In this document: in pieces, positions 53,948 to 62,313 of the stretch | How positions within the stretch are numbered: the stretch's first letter is position 1 | Layout of the letters: every line of letters begins with the position of its first letter | Assembly: GCA_044224925.1 (NCBI GenBank) | Contig: JBGAJM010000001.1 | Coordinates: forward strand, 744,001-808,000 | DNA: 64,000 nucleotides | Reading direction: 5' to 3' | Source of the DNA: Kapaibacterium sp044224925 | GTDB lineage: Bacteria > Bacteroidota > Ignavibacteria > Kapaibacteriales > Kapaibacteriaceae | The notes under the pieces: model-generated | The model's database searches: none | What the model saw: the letters and a program-made list of their open reading frames with translations, nothing else | What the model was told of the DNA's origin: nothing | Translations under genes and position numbers: made by a program

Positions 53948-54164
53948 CCTTGATGGCCTTCGTTTTTTCGAATCGCTTGTTGAAACGTTCCACACGACCA
54001 GCTGTATCGATAAGGAGGTTCTTACCGGTAAAGAATGGGTGGGACTTTGAATCGATTTCCAAGACCATACGATCGCCCTTGTAGCACGAACGTGTCTGGA
54101 AAGTCGTGCCATCGGTCTGTACGACGTCGATGGTCTTGTATGCAGGGTGGATCCCCTTTTTCAT
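53931..54164 (-). CDS. rpmE: 50S ribosomal protein L31, complete copy B
   Basis: 77 aa, opening MKKGIHPAYKTIDVVQTDG and carrying SKSHPFFTGKNLLIDTAGRVERFNKRF, which is diagnostic for L31. Only one Cys is present (SCYKG), so the zinc-binding CxxC ribbon is absent and this is a zinc-independent form. It lies 3 nt after the DUF4295-like gene and is followed by rpsR. Confidence 0.94.
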   Translation of the reverse strand: MKKGIHPAYKTIDVVQTDGTTFQTRSCYKGDRMVLEIDSKSHPFFTGKNLLIDTAGRVERFNKRFEKTKAIKDAKTK

Positions 54165-54167
54165 TGC

Positions 54168-54341
54168 TTACCTCGAGATATCGATCTTATCAACTTGTGC
54201 GATATCGTCCAGCTTTACGAAGCGCTCCATGTACTTGATCGTACCCTTGTCGCTACGGAATGCCTTGATGACCTTGACGTTCACTTTCGTTTCCGCCTTG
54301 CCCTTTTTGGACTTATCACCGAATGTTTGTGCTTTTGCCAT
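54168..54341 (-). CDS. Small basic protein resembling DUF4295 (ribosome-associated)
   Basis: 57 aa, opening MAKAQTFGDKSKKGKAETK. The core VKVIKAFRSDKGTIKYMERFV resembles DUF4295 proteins of Bacteroidota, which lie near rpmB/rpmG. It is first in an operon with rpmE and rpsR, supporting a ribosomal role. The match is judged by eye over a short, low-complexity sequence. The ATG at 54341 fits the MAK start; the longer frame upstream crosses the promoter. Confidence 0.7.
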   Translation of the reverse strand: MAKAQTFGDKSKKGKAETKVNVKVIKAFRSDKGTIKYMERFVKLDDIAQVDKIDISR

Positions 54342-54379
54342 GACGGCTCCAACCGCGTTGTTGTGATTGCTATGAACGA

Positions 54380-54410
54380 CAAATATACGGGACGCGGAAG
54401 AATTCTGCAA
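54380..54410 (-). promoter_or_regulatory. Promoter of the DUF4295-like/rpmE/rpsR operon
   Basis: TTG (54410-54408) and TATATTTG (54387-54380) on the minus strand are separated by 20 nt, a full match to the Bacteroidota pattern. The ATG lies 38 nt downstream. Confidence 0.65.
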
Positions 54411-54425
54411 ATGGTTGTCGCATAG

Positions 54426-54433
54426 TAACTTCG
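54426..54433 (+). promoter_or_regulatory. -7-like element just before the aspartokinase gene
   Basis: TAACTTCG ends 6 nt before the ATG at 54440. It is one mismatch from TAnnTTTG and implies a nearly leaderless message. Confidence 0.3.
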
Positions 54434-54439
54434 CAGTCT

Positions 54440-55564
54440 ATGCTAATCATGAAATTCGGCGGCTCGGTCCTGCGGGACGAACAGGGGTTCCGGCGCATGG
54501 CCTCCATCCTGGGGGCCCTGACGGGCGAACGCGTCCTGGTGGTGGTCTCGGCCTTTTCTACCGTCACGCGCGACCTCGACGCCATGTCGGCCTTGGCCGC
54601 CAACGGTGACCTTGTCAATGCCCTGTCGGCCCTGGAGCGGCTCCGGCAGGACCTTTCCGCCTTGTGCCCTCCCCCTTCTGCCTGTCCGGCCGACCTTGCG
54701 GAAACGCTCCGTCAGTGCTTCGACGAGTTGCAGTCCTTGTTGCGCGCTATGTCGGTCACCCGCCAGCGAACCGCTCGCATTCGTGACCGATTCCTGGCCT
54801 ATGGAGAATTCCTCTCGCTGCACGTGTCGCATGCCCATCTGGAGGCGGCCGGGATCCCCTCCACCCGCGTGGACGTGCGCGAGGTGCTCATCACCGACGA
54901 TACCTTTGGTGCCGCCGAACCGAACATCGAGAAGACGCGCGTCGGCGTGGACCACCGCCTGCTCCCGCTCTTTGCATCGCATTCCATGGTGATCACGCAG
55001 GGCTTTGTGGGATGTACCGAGCACGGCGACACCACAACGATGGGCAAGGAAAGTTCGAACCTTACGGCATCGTTCCTAGGCTCGCTCTTGCATGCACGCG
55101 AGATCGTGATCTGGACGGATGTGGAGGGTGTGCGAAGTGCCGACCCGACGTTCTGCGAGCACACCGTGGTACGGTCGCACCTGACGTATGCCCAGGCTCG
55201 CGTGGCGGCGCATCATGGCGTGAAGTTGTTGTATCCGACGATGATCGAACCCGCCGAGCGCGAGAACATTCCCATTCGCATCGCCCATGCCGAGCATCCG
55301 AAGGGCGGCCACACCGTGATCGCCAATGATATCGGAGAAACAGGTCCGTTGATCACCATCGACGGAGAGATGATCACCACACTCTTCGCGCCGCGCAGCG
55401 CATGGCTGCATGCGGCCGATGCCATCGTGCGTGCCCTACACTTGGAGAACGACTTCTCCGTCACCGCGGGCGCTGAGGCCGATGTGGCCACGATGTCCGT
55501 TCCCCACGCACAGCACCGCGCCGCCTTGCAGTTATTCCACGATCACTTGGTAGAACGCCCATGA
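54440..55564 (+). CDS. Aspartokinase with shortened regulatory region
   Basis: 374 aa. The amino-acid-kinase domain opens MLIMKFGGSVLRDEQG and has the FLAYGEFLS and IWTDVEGVRSADPTF blocks. The glycine-rich loop reads TTMGKESSNLTAS instead of the usual GRGGSD-type sequence. Only about 85 residues follow the kinase domain, enough for one ACT domain rather than the usual two, so feedback control may differ. It catalyses the first step of Lys/Thr/Met synthesis if active on Asp. The stop overlaps the next ORF (ATGA). Confidence 0.85.
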   Translation: MLIMKFGGSVLRDEQGFRRMASILGALTGERVLVVVSAFSTVTRDLDAMSALAANGDLVNALSALERLRQDLSALCPPPSACPADLAETLRQCFDELQSLLRAMSVTRQRTARIRDRFLAYGEFLSLHVSHAHLEAAGIPSTRVDVREVLITDDTFGAAEPNIEKTRVGVDHRLLPLFASHSMVITQGFVGCTEHGDTTTMGKESSNLTASFLGSLLHAREIVIWTDVEGVRSADPTFCEHTVVRSHLTYAQARVAAHHGVKLLYPTMIEPAERENIPIRIAHAEHPKGGHTVIANDIGETGPLITIDGEMITTLFAPRSAWLHAADAIVRALHLENDFSVTAGAEADVATMSVPHAQHRAALQLFHDHLVERP

Positions 55565-55812
55565 AACCCGTGCACGAAAAACTCCCGAAGGATTCCTTCG
55601 AACCAGGCGAAACGTATCGCGTTGCGATGAATGGGACCGACCTCTATGAAGCAGAGGTGGTCAAGTTCCATGGCGGATGCTGGGCGACCGTGCGCGTCAC
55701 ACGTCCGATGCTGGAGGCGATGGCCGCCGACTATGCGCCGGGTACGGAGTTCGACGTAAAGGTCGCGCAGTACGACTTCACTCCGACGTCTTCGCTTCCG
55801 ACGCCATCTTGA
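55561..55812 (+). CDS. Small protein of unknown function coupled to aspartokinase
   Basis: 83 aa, acidic to neutral, with no signal or membrane segment. It is probably beta-rich (GETYRVAMNGTDLYEAEVVKF, WATVRVTRPM). Translational overlap with the aspartokinase gene supports that it is real. Its last 35 bp overlap the 3' end of the convergent gene at 55778-56302. No family recognised. Confidence 0.65.
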   Translation: MKPVHEKLPKDSFEPGETYRVAMNGTDLYEAEVVKFHGGCWATVRVTRPMLEAMAADYAPGTEFDVKVAQYDFTPTSSLPTPS

Positions 55813-56302
55813 TGATCAGGGCCATCATTTCGCGCTCGAGAATTCCGTTGGAATTCCAGAAGTAGACCTGACTCGTGATGTACTCTTCGTAGCCGCTCAA
55901 TTGTGCCTTGAGCGTGATCTTCGCCTTGCGGTTCTCCAGTTCCTTCACGTTGATGAAGTACTTGATACGACCGGTGGTCCAGATTGCCATACGGATGCGT
56001 GGCAGTTCGCCGTACCGCTCCATCACCGTCTTCGTGGAATCTTCGCCGGTCACGAGAATGCAGTAGTCCGACTTGTACAGTCCCTTGTACTGTCCACCCT
56101 CTTCTGCCGGTTCGATCACCTTTTCCACCTCGGGCTTCGAACAGCCTTTGATCTCCATGGCCTTCTTCACGCCGGCCCATACGCGGCCGAACGACACGTC
56201 GAGCGTCTCTTCCAGCACGATCTGTTCTTGTTGGTCATCTCCCGCTGCCGCAAGGGGCATGGCAAGGAGCAGGGCGGCAAGGATCACAATGGCGTGTTTC
56301 AT
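55778..56302 (-). CDS. Exported protein of unknown function downstream of smc
   Basis: 174 aa from the ATG at 56302 (one base overlap with the smc stop, TGATG). A signal peptide (hydrophobic residues 4-17, ending PLAAAGDD) is followed by a mixed alpha/beta domain with LDVSFGRVWAGVKKAMEIKGC, a pattern seen in small periplasmic or lipoprotein-like domains. Two Cys may pair. No firm family. Confidence 0.75.
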   Translation of the reverse strand: MKHAIVILAALLLAMPLAAAGDDQQEQIVLEETLDVSFGRVWAGVKKAMEIKGCSKPEVEKVIEPAEEGGQYKGLYKSDYCILVTGEDSTKTVMERYGELPRIRMAIWTTGRIKYFINVKELENRKAKITLKAQLSGYEEYITSQVYFWNSNGILEREMMALIIKMASEAKTSE

Positions 56303-59300
56303 CAATTCTTTCCGGAGAGTTGAACGCTGACAAGTTTCGAGACGGCCGCTTCTTCCATGGTAACACCGTAGAGAGTGTCAGCCGCTTCCATCGTCTTTTT
56401 ATTGTGCGTGATCATCAGGAACTGCGTGCGTTCCGAGAACTTACGAATGATCTTCAGGTAGCGATCGATGTTGGCATCGTCGAGTGGTGCGTCCACTTCG
56501 TCGAGCACGCAGAACGGACTCGGCTTCACGAGGTAGATGGCGAACAAAAGCGCGATGGCCGTCAAGGTCTTCTCGCCGCCCGAGAGCATTTCGATGCTGT
56601 GTGGACGTTTGCCGCGCGGCTTTGCCGTGATCTCGATCTTGCATTCAAGTGGATCTTCATCGTCGATCATTTGCAGATCGGCCTCATCATCTTCACTGAA
56701 GAGAACAGTGAACAACTCACGGAAGTTCGTGCGGATCTGATCGAAGGTGTTCGTGAACTGCTCGCGTGCCGTCAGGTTGATCTCGGTGATCGTCTCCTGC
56801 AGCGTGCGCTCGCTGTCGATCAGATCGGTGAGTTGCTTTGTGAGGAACTCCAGTCGCTCGCCTTCGCGCTCATGCTCTTCCAATGCAAGGAAGTTCACGT
56901 TGCCCATGCTCGTGAGCTTGCGTCGCAGTTCTTGTACTTGTGTGCGGAGTTCGTCCGGACTCATGTCCGTCTCCGGCGGCACAGGCTCGCCTTCGGGGAT
57001 CTCGATGCCGAGTTCCTCCGTGGCACGCAACACATGCGACTCCATGCGCAGACGTACTTCGTTGAATCGAAGGTCCGACTCGTGCATGGCCTCGGTCGTC
57101 ACGTCCACATCCTTGCGCTGCTTGCGCACATCTTCTGCCGCCATCTGCAACGCTGCTTGTGCCTCGCGAAGCGAGAGCTCGAGCGACTCGCGCTGTGCAC
57201 GGGCATTGGCGAGCGAGGCCGACAGTGCCGAGGCTTCCATCACGCGCGTTCCATGTTCGCCACGTGTGGTCTCGATCTCGGCGCGCAATTGCTCGCGTTC
57301 TGTTTCGCGTTGTTCACGACGTGACTCGATGGTCGAACGCTCATCGGTCAGTCGATGCCTGTCCGACTCCAAAGCCTGCAGATCACCGGTCAACCGTACC
57401 AAGCGGATCTCGGCCGCACGGAAGGATGCCGTCACATCGGCCAAGCCATGTTCGATGTTCTGCAACTCTGCTTGTGCGGAATGCACATCACGCTCAAGAT
57501 CGGCAACACCGGCTTCGATGGAGTCGATCGACGTTCTTGCTTCATCGTGTTGTGTGGCGAGGTCCTGCAACTCTGCGCGGAACTTCTCTGCTTCCGCATG
57601 CAGCACGTCGCGCTGTCCGCTCACATCCTCGATCCGTCCACGGAAGGCATCAAGGCGTTGCATGCGCTCGTTGCGCACCACAGCTACGCGACGAACATCA
57701 TCAGCAAGCTTGCGCACATCGATGGTGGCGAGTTCGGCCTTGATGGCGCGCACGCGAACCTCGATCTCGGAGAGTCGACCTTCGAGCACGGCATGTTCTT
57801 GCGTAAGCTCGGCAATGCGTTCCTTCCGTCCAACACGCACACCTTCCGTGCGTGAACCGGATCCGCCACGAATGGCACCCGCTGCTCGCACGATCTCTCC
57901 CGCCAGGGTGACGGCCGCATCGCATGCGCCCGTGCCAACGGCCGCCCACGCCTGCTCCACCGTGTCCACCACGGCGGTCTTGCCCAGGATGCCTCGAACG
58001 GCACCACGCAATTGATCATCGGTGCGTACCAACTCACTTGCCCATCCACGCACACCATCCACGGATGGCAAGGCGCCGGGGGCGGCAAGGCTTGGAATGC
58101 TATCGCGACAGAGGAAGGTGGCCTTGCCAACGTTGTTGCGCGAGAGCGCACCGATGGCCTGTGCTGCCTCGTCCTTCGAGTTGACCACGAAGTAACGGGC
58201 GGCATCACCAAGTGCTGCTTCGATGGCAACGCGTAGTTCATTGTCGGTGTTCAACACTTCGGCCAACGTCACCTTCTCACCCTGCGGCGTCCACTCGGGC
58301 GTCGAGAGCAGGAACTTCGAGCTTTCCGTGGTGTCGACCAGACCGATCAGAAACTCCAGCGATGCCTTCGTATGCGCGGCCTGTGCACGCATGTGCTCGC
58401 TCTCTTGTTGGAGCGACTCTTGCTCGGCGCGCAACGTCGACTGACGTTCTTCGCCACTATGCAGGGCCTGCTCGGCGGCTTGGAGTTGTGCATCGAGGGC
58501 GGGGATCTCGGCCTGCTCTTTGGCGAGCTGTTCGGTCACATGCCGCAGCCGCTCTTCTGCTTGGAGTTGTTGTGCTTCATTGTCGCGCAGTCTGCGTTGC
58601 AGACCATCGCTCTGGATGCGGAATCGGTCGGCTGCATTGCGTTGTTCTGCAAGAAGCTGTCGTGCCGTGTTCAAGGCCTCACGACGTGCATTTGTTTCCT
58701 GGCGCGCCGCGATCATGGCCTGCGTTGCCTGATCCACCGTCACGCGCTTCTCTTCCACATCGGCACGTGCTGCTGTTGTCTCCGTGCGGAGCGCTTCGAG
58801 GCGCTCACCCACGGTCTGCAGTTGTTGCGACGTGGTCGACTGTAATTGTTCGGATTCGGTGTGCTCGCGCTCGAGGCGCTCCAGTGCTCGTTGAATGGCA
58901 TTGGCGCGTTCGTCCAGCAGCGAGACGTGCTGTTGTGCTTCGCCAAGCGAGGCACGCAGATTCGACTCTGCATCGAGTGCTCCGCGAAGCTCTGCATCCT
59001 TTGCCGTTTGTTCGATCTCGGCTGCAGCATGTGCCTCTTCACGTCGTGCAAGCTCGGCCTCGGCCGCCTCTCGCCGTGTGCGCACCTCGATGATCTGTGC
59101 TTCGAACTGCTTGAGCGCGATGTACTCTTCGAGGTACTCGAACGAGAACAGCAATTGGTCGAGGGCACGCAGTTGTGTGGAGAGCTCTTGGTGCTGACGT
59201 GCCTTCTCGGCCTGACGGGCCAACGAGTTCACGGTCTTCTGCACTTCACGCACGATGTCCTGCACACGCGCGATATCGCGTTGTGCGGCCTCGAGCTTGC

Positions 59301-59835
59301 GGGCTGCTTCGCGACGTCGTGACTTGTATTTCGTGACCCCTGCTGCCTCTTCGAAGAGGTGTCGGCGTTCTTCGGCCTTATCGCTCAAGATCGTCTCGAT
59401 CATCTTCAGCTCGATCACGCTGTAGGCATCAGAGCCCATCCCGGTATCCATGAAGAGATCGATGATGTCGCGCAACCGGCACTGCGTCTTGTTCAACAGG
59501 TACTGCGATTCACCGCTGCGGAACAAGCGTCGTGTGATCGTCACTTGCGAGTATTCGGTGGGAAGGATCTGCTTGTTGTTCTCGATCGTGAGCGACACTT
59601 CGGCCATGCCGAGCGGCTTACGCGTTTTCGAGCCATTGAAGATCACCTGCTCCATCCCGTCGGCGCGCAGGGCAGAGGACTTCTGCTCGCCGAGCACCCA
59701 ACGGATCGCGTCGACGATGTTCGTCTTGCCGCATCCGTTCGGTCCAACGATGGCCGTCACTCCGTCGGTGAACGAGAGGTCCGTCTTGTGGGCGAAGCTC
59801 TTGAAGCCGACCATTTCGAGATTACTGAGATACAT
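56302..59835 (-). CDS. smc: Chromosome segregation protein SMC
   Basis: 1177-aa condensin ATPase. Walker A is GPNGCGKT at residues 31-38; long coiled coils (about 170-480 and 660-990) flank a hinge domain (about 490-640). The signature LSGGEKTLTAIALLFAIYL near 1082 and the Walker B FCVLDEVDAPLDDANI complete the head. It is followed by a small exported-protein gene and preceded by mreD (3 nt), suggesting co-transcription with mreBCD. Confidence 0.97.
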   Translation of the reverse strand: MYLSNLEMVGFKSFAHKTDLSFTDGVTAIVGPNGCGKTNIVDAIRWVLGEQKSSALRADGMEQVIFNGSKTRKPLGMAEVSLTIENNKQILPTEYSQVTITRRLFRSGESQYLLNKTQCRLRDIIDLFMDTGMGSDAYSVIELKMIETILSDKAEERRHLFEEAAGVTKYKSRRREAARKLEAAQRDIARVQDIVREVQKTVNSLARQAEKARQHQELSTQLRALDQLLFSFEYLEEYIALKQFEAQIIEVRTRREAAEAELARREEAHAAAEIEQTAKDAELRGALDAESNLRASLGEAQQHVSLLDERANAIQRALERLEREHTESEQLQSTTSQQLQTVGERLEALRTETTAARADVEEKRVTVDQATQAMIAARQETNARREALNTARQLLAEQRNAADRFRIQSDGLQRRLRDNEAQQLQAEERLRHVTEQLAKEQAEIPALDAQLQAAEQALHSGEERQSTLRAEQESLQQESEHMRAQAAHTKASLEFLIGLVDTTESSKFLLSTPEWTPQGEKVTLAEVLNTDNELRVAIEAALGDAARYFVVNSKDEAAQAIGALSRNNVGKATFLCRDSIPSLAAPGALPSVDGVRGWASELVRTDDQLRGAVRGILGKTAVVDTVEQAWAAVGTGACDAAVTLAGEIVRAAGAIRGGSGSRTEGVRVGRKERIAELTQEHAVLEGRLSEIEVRVRAIKAELATIDVRKLADDVRRVAVVRNERMQRLDAFRGRIEDVSGQRDVLHAEAEKFRAELQDLATQHDEARTSIDSIEAGVADLERDVHSAQAELQNIEHGLADVTASFRAAEIRLVRLTGDLQALESDRHRLTDERSTIESRREQRETEREQLRAEIETTRGEHGTRVMEASALSASLANARAQRESLELSLREAQAALQMAAEDVRKQRKDVDVTTEAMHESDLRFNEVRLRMESHVLRATEELGIEIPEGEPVPPETDMSPDELRTQVQELRRKLTSMGNVNFLALEEHEREGERLEFLTKQLTDLIDSERTLQETITEINLTAREQFTNTFDQIRTNFRELFTVLFSEDDEADLQMIDDEDPLECKIEITAKPRGKRPHSIEMLSGGEKTLTAIALLFAIYLVKPSPFCVLDEVDAPLDDANIDRYLKIIRKFSERTQFLMITHNKKTMEAADTLYGVTMEEAAVSKLVSVQLSGKN

Positions 59836-59838
59836 GGA

Positions 59839-60375
59839 CTACCATTCCTTGCTACGATTCACGATGAGCATCGGGAACACCGCTGCCACCGTCGTGTACA
59901 GCGTTGTCGCAACGCCATACGTCATGAAGAACATGGGGAACGAGATCTGCAACGGCTTCACATAGAAGAAGAAATACAGCAGATTGTGAACTCCCCCGCA
60001 AAGCGTCACGATAAGCAGAAATCGATAACTCCCGATCGTCTGCACCGAGAACCCCTGCTTGAAAAAATACCCGGCGAGAAAGGCGGCAACGGTCTTGGCA
60101 AGGGCATTGCTGCCCAGCACATCGGTCGACACCACGTCGAACAGGATACCGCTTGCGAACCCGGCAAACATACCGACGAACTGACCTTCGACCAAAGCGA
60201 TGTAGACCGTCAGGATCAGCAGCAGATCGGGCGTTACGGAGCTCACGGCAACGAAGCGCAGGAAGACCACGTGGATCACGCTCAGGAGCATGGCCACCAC
60301 GCCATAGGCCACGAATCGCAGCGGCGGATTCGTTTGGAACATCGACCTGTCGAACGGGATGTTGAGCGCGCTCAT
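59839..60375 (-). CDS. mreD: Rod-shape-determining protein MreD
   Basis: 178-aa membrane protein with about five helices, typical in length and hydropathy. TPDLLLILTVYIALVEGQFVG and GFASGILFDVVSTDVLGSNAL resemble the MreD core. Its ATG overlaps the mreC stop (ATGA). Identity rests on size, helices and its place in mreBCD. Confidence 0.9.
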   Translation of the reverse strand: MSALNIPFDRSMFQTNPPLRFVAYGVVAMLLSVIHVVFLRFVAVSSVTPDLLLILTVYIALVEGQFVGMFAGFASGILFDVVSTDVLGSNALAKTVAAFLAGYFFKQGFSVQTIGSYRFLLIVTLCGGVHNLLYFFFYVKPLQISFPMFFMTYGVATTLYTTVAAVFPMLIVNRSKEW

Positions 60376-61223
60376 CGATGCGACCTCTGTTTACTTCCTT
60401 CTTCACTTTGTTGTTCGAGCAACAGTCGCTCGGCATCGGCCACATATTCGACCACGAACACCTGTTCCAGTGTTGCGAAGTTCACCGCCGGGTCCACCAC
60501 GATCCGTCGGAAGAGCGAGTTGTTCTCTTCGGTGACCTGTGTGACGCGACCGATGACGATGTTCGACGGATAGCGCGATGAGAACGAACTCGTGATCACG
60601 GCATCACCTGCTTGCACATCATACGACTTCGGAATGTTCTTCAGTGTGAGGAAGTTCTCGCCTTCCCAGGCAATGATCCCGTCAACACGTGAGCGCTGGA
60701 TCTTGGACGCAACACGGGTGTCGCGATTGAGCAGCAACTGAAGCACGGCATAATGGTCGGACACGCCGATCACCAATCCCACCAGTCCTGCATCCGTCAC
60801 CACGCTCATCCCCTCCTCCACGCCATCCTTCTTACCCTTGTTGATCGTGGCATAGTTGCGCAGTTGCGTTGTGGTCTTGCCCACCACGTCGGCAGCGATC
60901 AGTCCGTAGTCGGAATACTTCGGCAAGTCCAGCATCTTTCGCAGCGTGGCATTTTCCACCATGGCCTGTCGGCTCTTCGCACTCTCAACGGAAAGCTGCA
61001 TGTTCAATTCGCGCAAGGCGAGGTTCTCGCTCTTCAAGGCAACGGGATTCGGGATCCAGGAGAACATCGATTGCATCCACCCCACCGAGCCAACGATCAC
61101 GGCGCGGAAGCCGCCGAGTTGCGACAGGCTACCGAACGACATGAAGGCAAAGCAGATCACCACCAACGCAGCGAGCGTGATGTAGTTCTTGAAGCGGACA
61201 ACGAATTCGATGAATCGCTGCAT
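60372..61223 (-). CDS. mreC: Rod-shape-determining protein MreC
   Basis: 283-aa bitopic protein. An N-terminal helix (about residues 15-40) is followed by a coiled-coil stretch and the beta-barrel domain, with MSVVTDAGLVGLVIGVSDHYA and NIPKSYDVQAGDAVITSSFSS as family blocks. It links MreB to the periplasmic wall machinery. It lies 6 nt after mreB. Confidence 0.94.
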   Translation of the reverse strand: MQRFIEFVVRFKNYITLAALVVICFAFMSFGSLSQLGGFRAVIVGSVGWMQSMFSWIPNPVALKSENLALRELNMQLSVESAKSRQAMVENATLRKMLDLPKYSDYGLIAADVVGKTTTQLRNYATINKGKKDGVEEGMSVVTDAGLVGLVIGVSDHYAVLQLLLNRDTRVASKIQRSRVDGIIAWEGENFLTLKNIPKSYDVQAGDAVITSSFSSRYPSNIVIGRVTQVTEENNSLFRRIVVDPAVNFATLEQVFVVEYVADAERLLLEQQSEEGSKQRSHR

Positions 61224-61229
61224 GGCGCG

Positions 61230-62255
61230 TTAGTAGCGCTTCGATTTGATCAGGACGTTCGAGTACTCGGCCAGGTCTTCGAGCACCTTTCCGGTACCGC
61301 GCACCACGGCCGTGAGCGGATCGTCGGCAACGTGCACGGGCAGCGAAGTTTCGCGGCGGAGTCGTTCGTCCAGTCCCTTCAGCAGCGCACCACCACCCGT
61401 GAGGATGATGCCGCGGTCAAAGATGTCGGCAGAAAGTTCCGGCGGCGTCTTCTCGAGCAGATTCAGCACGGCCTCGACGATGACGGTGATGTTCTCGTTG
61501 AGTGCATCGCGGATCTCTTCGCTCGAGACCACGATGGACTTCGGAATTCCGCTCACCATGTCGCGCCCCTTCACTTCGATCTCGAGTTCTTCTTCGAGCG
61601 GATACGCACTTCCAACATTCACCTTGATGATCTCGGCTGTGCGATCGCCGATGAGAATGTTGTGCTGACGCTTGAAGTAGTTCACGATGGAATTCGTGAG
61701 CTCATCTCCGGCGATGCGAATGGACTCGTCGGCCACGATACCGCTCAGGGCGATCACGGCGATCTCTGTGGTACCACCGCCGATGTCGACGATCATGTTG
61801 CCCATTGGTTCATGCACATCCAGTCCCACACCGATGGCAGCGGCCATCGGCTCGGCGATCAGGTGCACTTCCTTGGCGCCGGCATGCTCGGCACTGTCGC
61901 GCACCGCACGCTTCTCCACTTCGGTGATACCGCTTGGAACGCAGATCACCATCCGTCGGGCTGGTTGCCACGACGACGAAAGTTTGCGGATGAAGGCGCG
62001 AAGCATTCCTTCGGCGATCTCGAAGTCGGCGATCACACCATCCTTCAACGGGCGGATCGTTTTGATCTCTCGGTGCGTGCGACCGAGCATCTCTTGTGCT
62101 TCGTGACCGATAGCGATGATATGTTTTGTCGTGCGATCGAATGCGACGATCGACGGCTCATTGAGAACGATGCCCTTGCCTTTTTGCCAGATCAGGGTGT
62201 TGGCAGTGCCAAGGTCGATACCGACATCGTTGGAGAACAATCCGAGACGGGCCAT
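61230..62255 (-). CDS. mreB: Rod-shape-determining actin MreB
   Basis: 341-aa bacterial actin. Phosphate 1 motif DVGIDLGTANTLIW, phosphate 2 MIVDIGGGTTEIAVIAL, and the adenosine motif GIILTGGGALLKGLDE are all present. First gene of an mreB-mreC-mreD-smc unit. It indicates a rod-shaped or elongated cell (inference). Confidence 0.98.
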   Translation of the reverse strand: MARLGLFSNDVGIDLGTANTLIWQKGKGIVLNEPSIVAFDRTTKHIIAIGHEAQEMLGRTHREIKTIRPLKDGVIADFEIAEGMLRAFIRKLSSSWQPARRMVICVPSGITEVEKRAVRDSAEHAGAKEVHLIAEPMAAAIGVGLDVHEPMGNMIVDIGGGTTEIAVIALSGIVADESIRIAGDELTNSIVNYFKRQHNILIGDRTAEIIKVNVGSAYPLEEELEIEVKGRDMVSGIPKSIVVSSEEIRDALNENITVIVEAVLNLLEKTPPELSADIFDRGIILTGGGALLKGLDERLRRETSLPVHVADDPLTAVVRGTGKVLEDLAEYSNVLIKSKRY

Positions 62256-62313
62256 GTGGAGCGACTGAGTGCGGGTGTAAGGAGTATCCGGAGGTCAAGG
62301 GTGCAAAATACAA

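Larger units (their letters stand above)
53531..54128. repeat. Segmental duplication copy B (relic Fe-S gene end, hairpin, rpsR, intact rpmE 3' part)
   Basis: 598 bp matching 50109-50707. Here rpmE continues into its normal N-terminal codons and the next gene upstream, so copy B holds the complete ribosomal-protein operon. Confidence 0.92.

Noticed and set aside
53291..53953. 220-codon plus-strand frame over copy B
   Set aside because: It runs antisense through rpsR; the same antisense protein appears in copy A only because the DNA is duplicated.
50109..54128. Insertion sequence or composite transposon
   Set aside because: No transposase, no terminal inverted repeats and no short target duplication. 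The flanking repeats are chromosomal ribosomal-protein genes.
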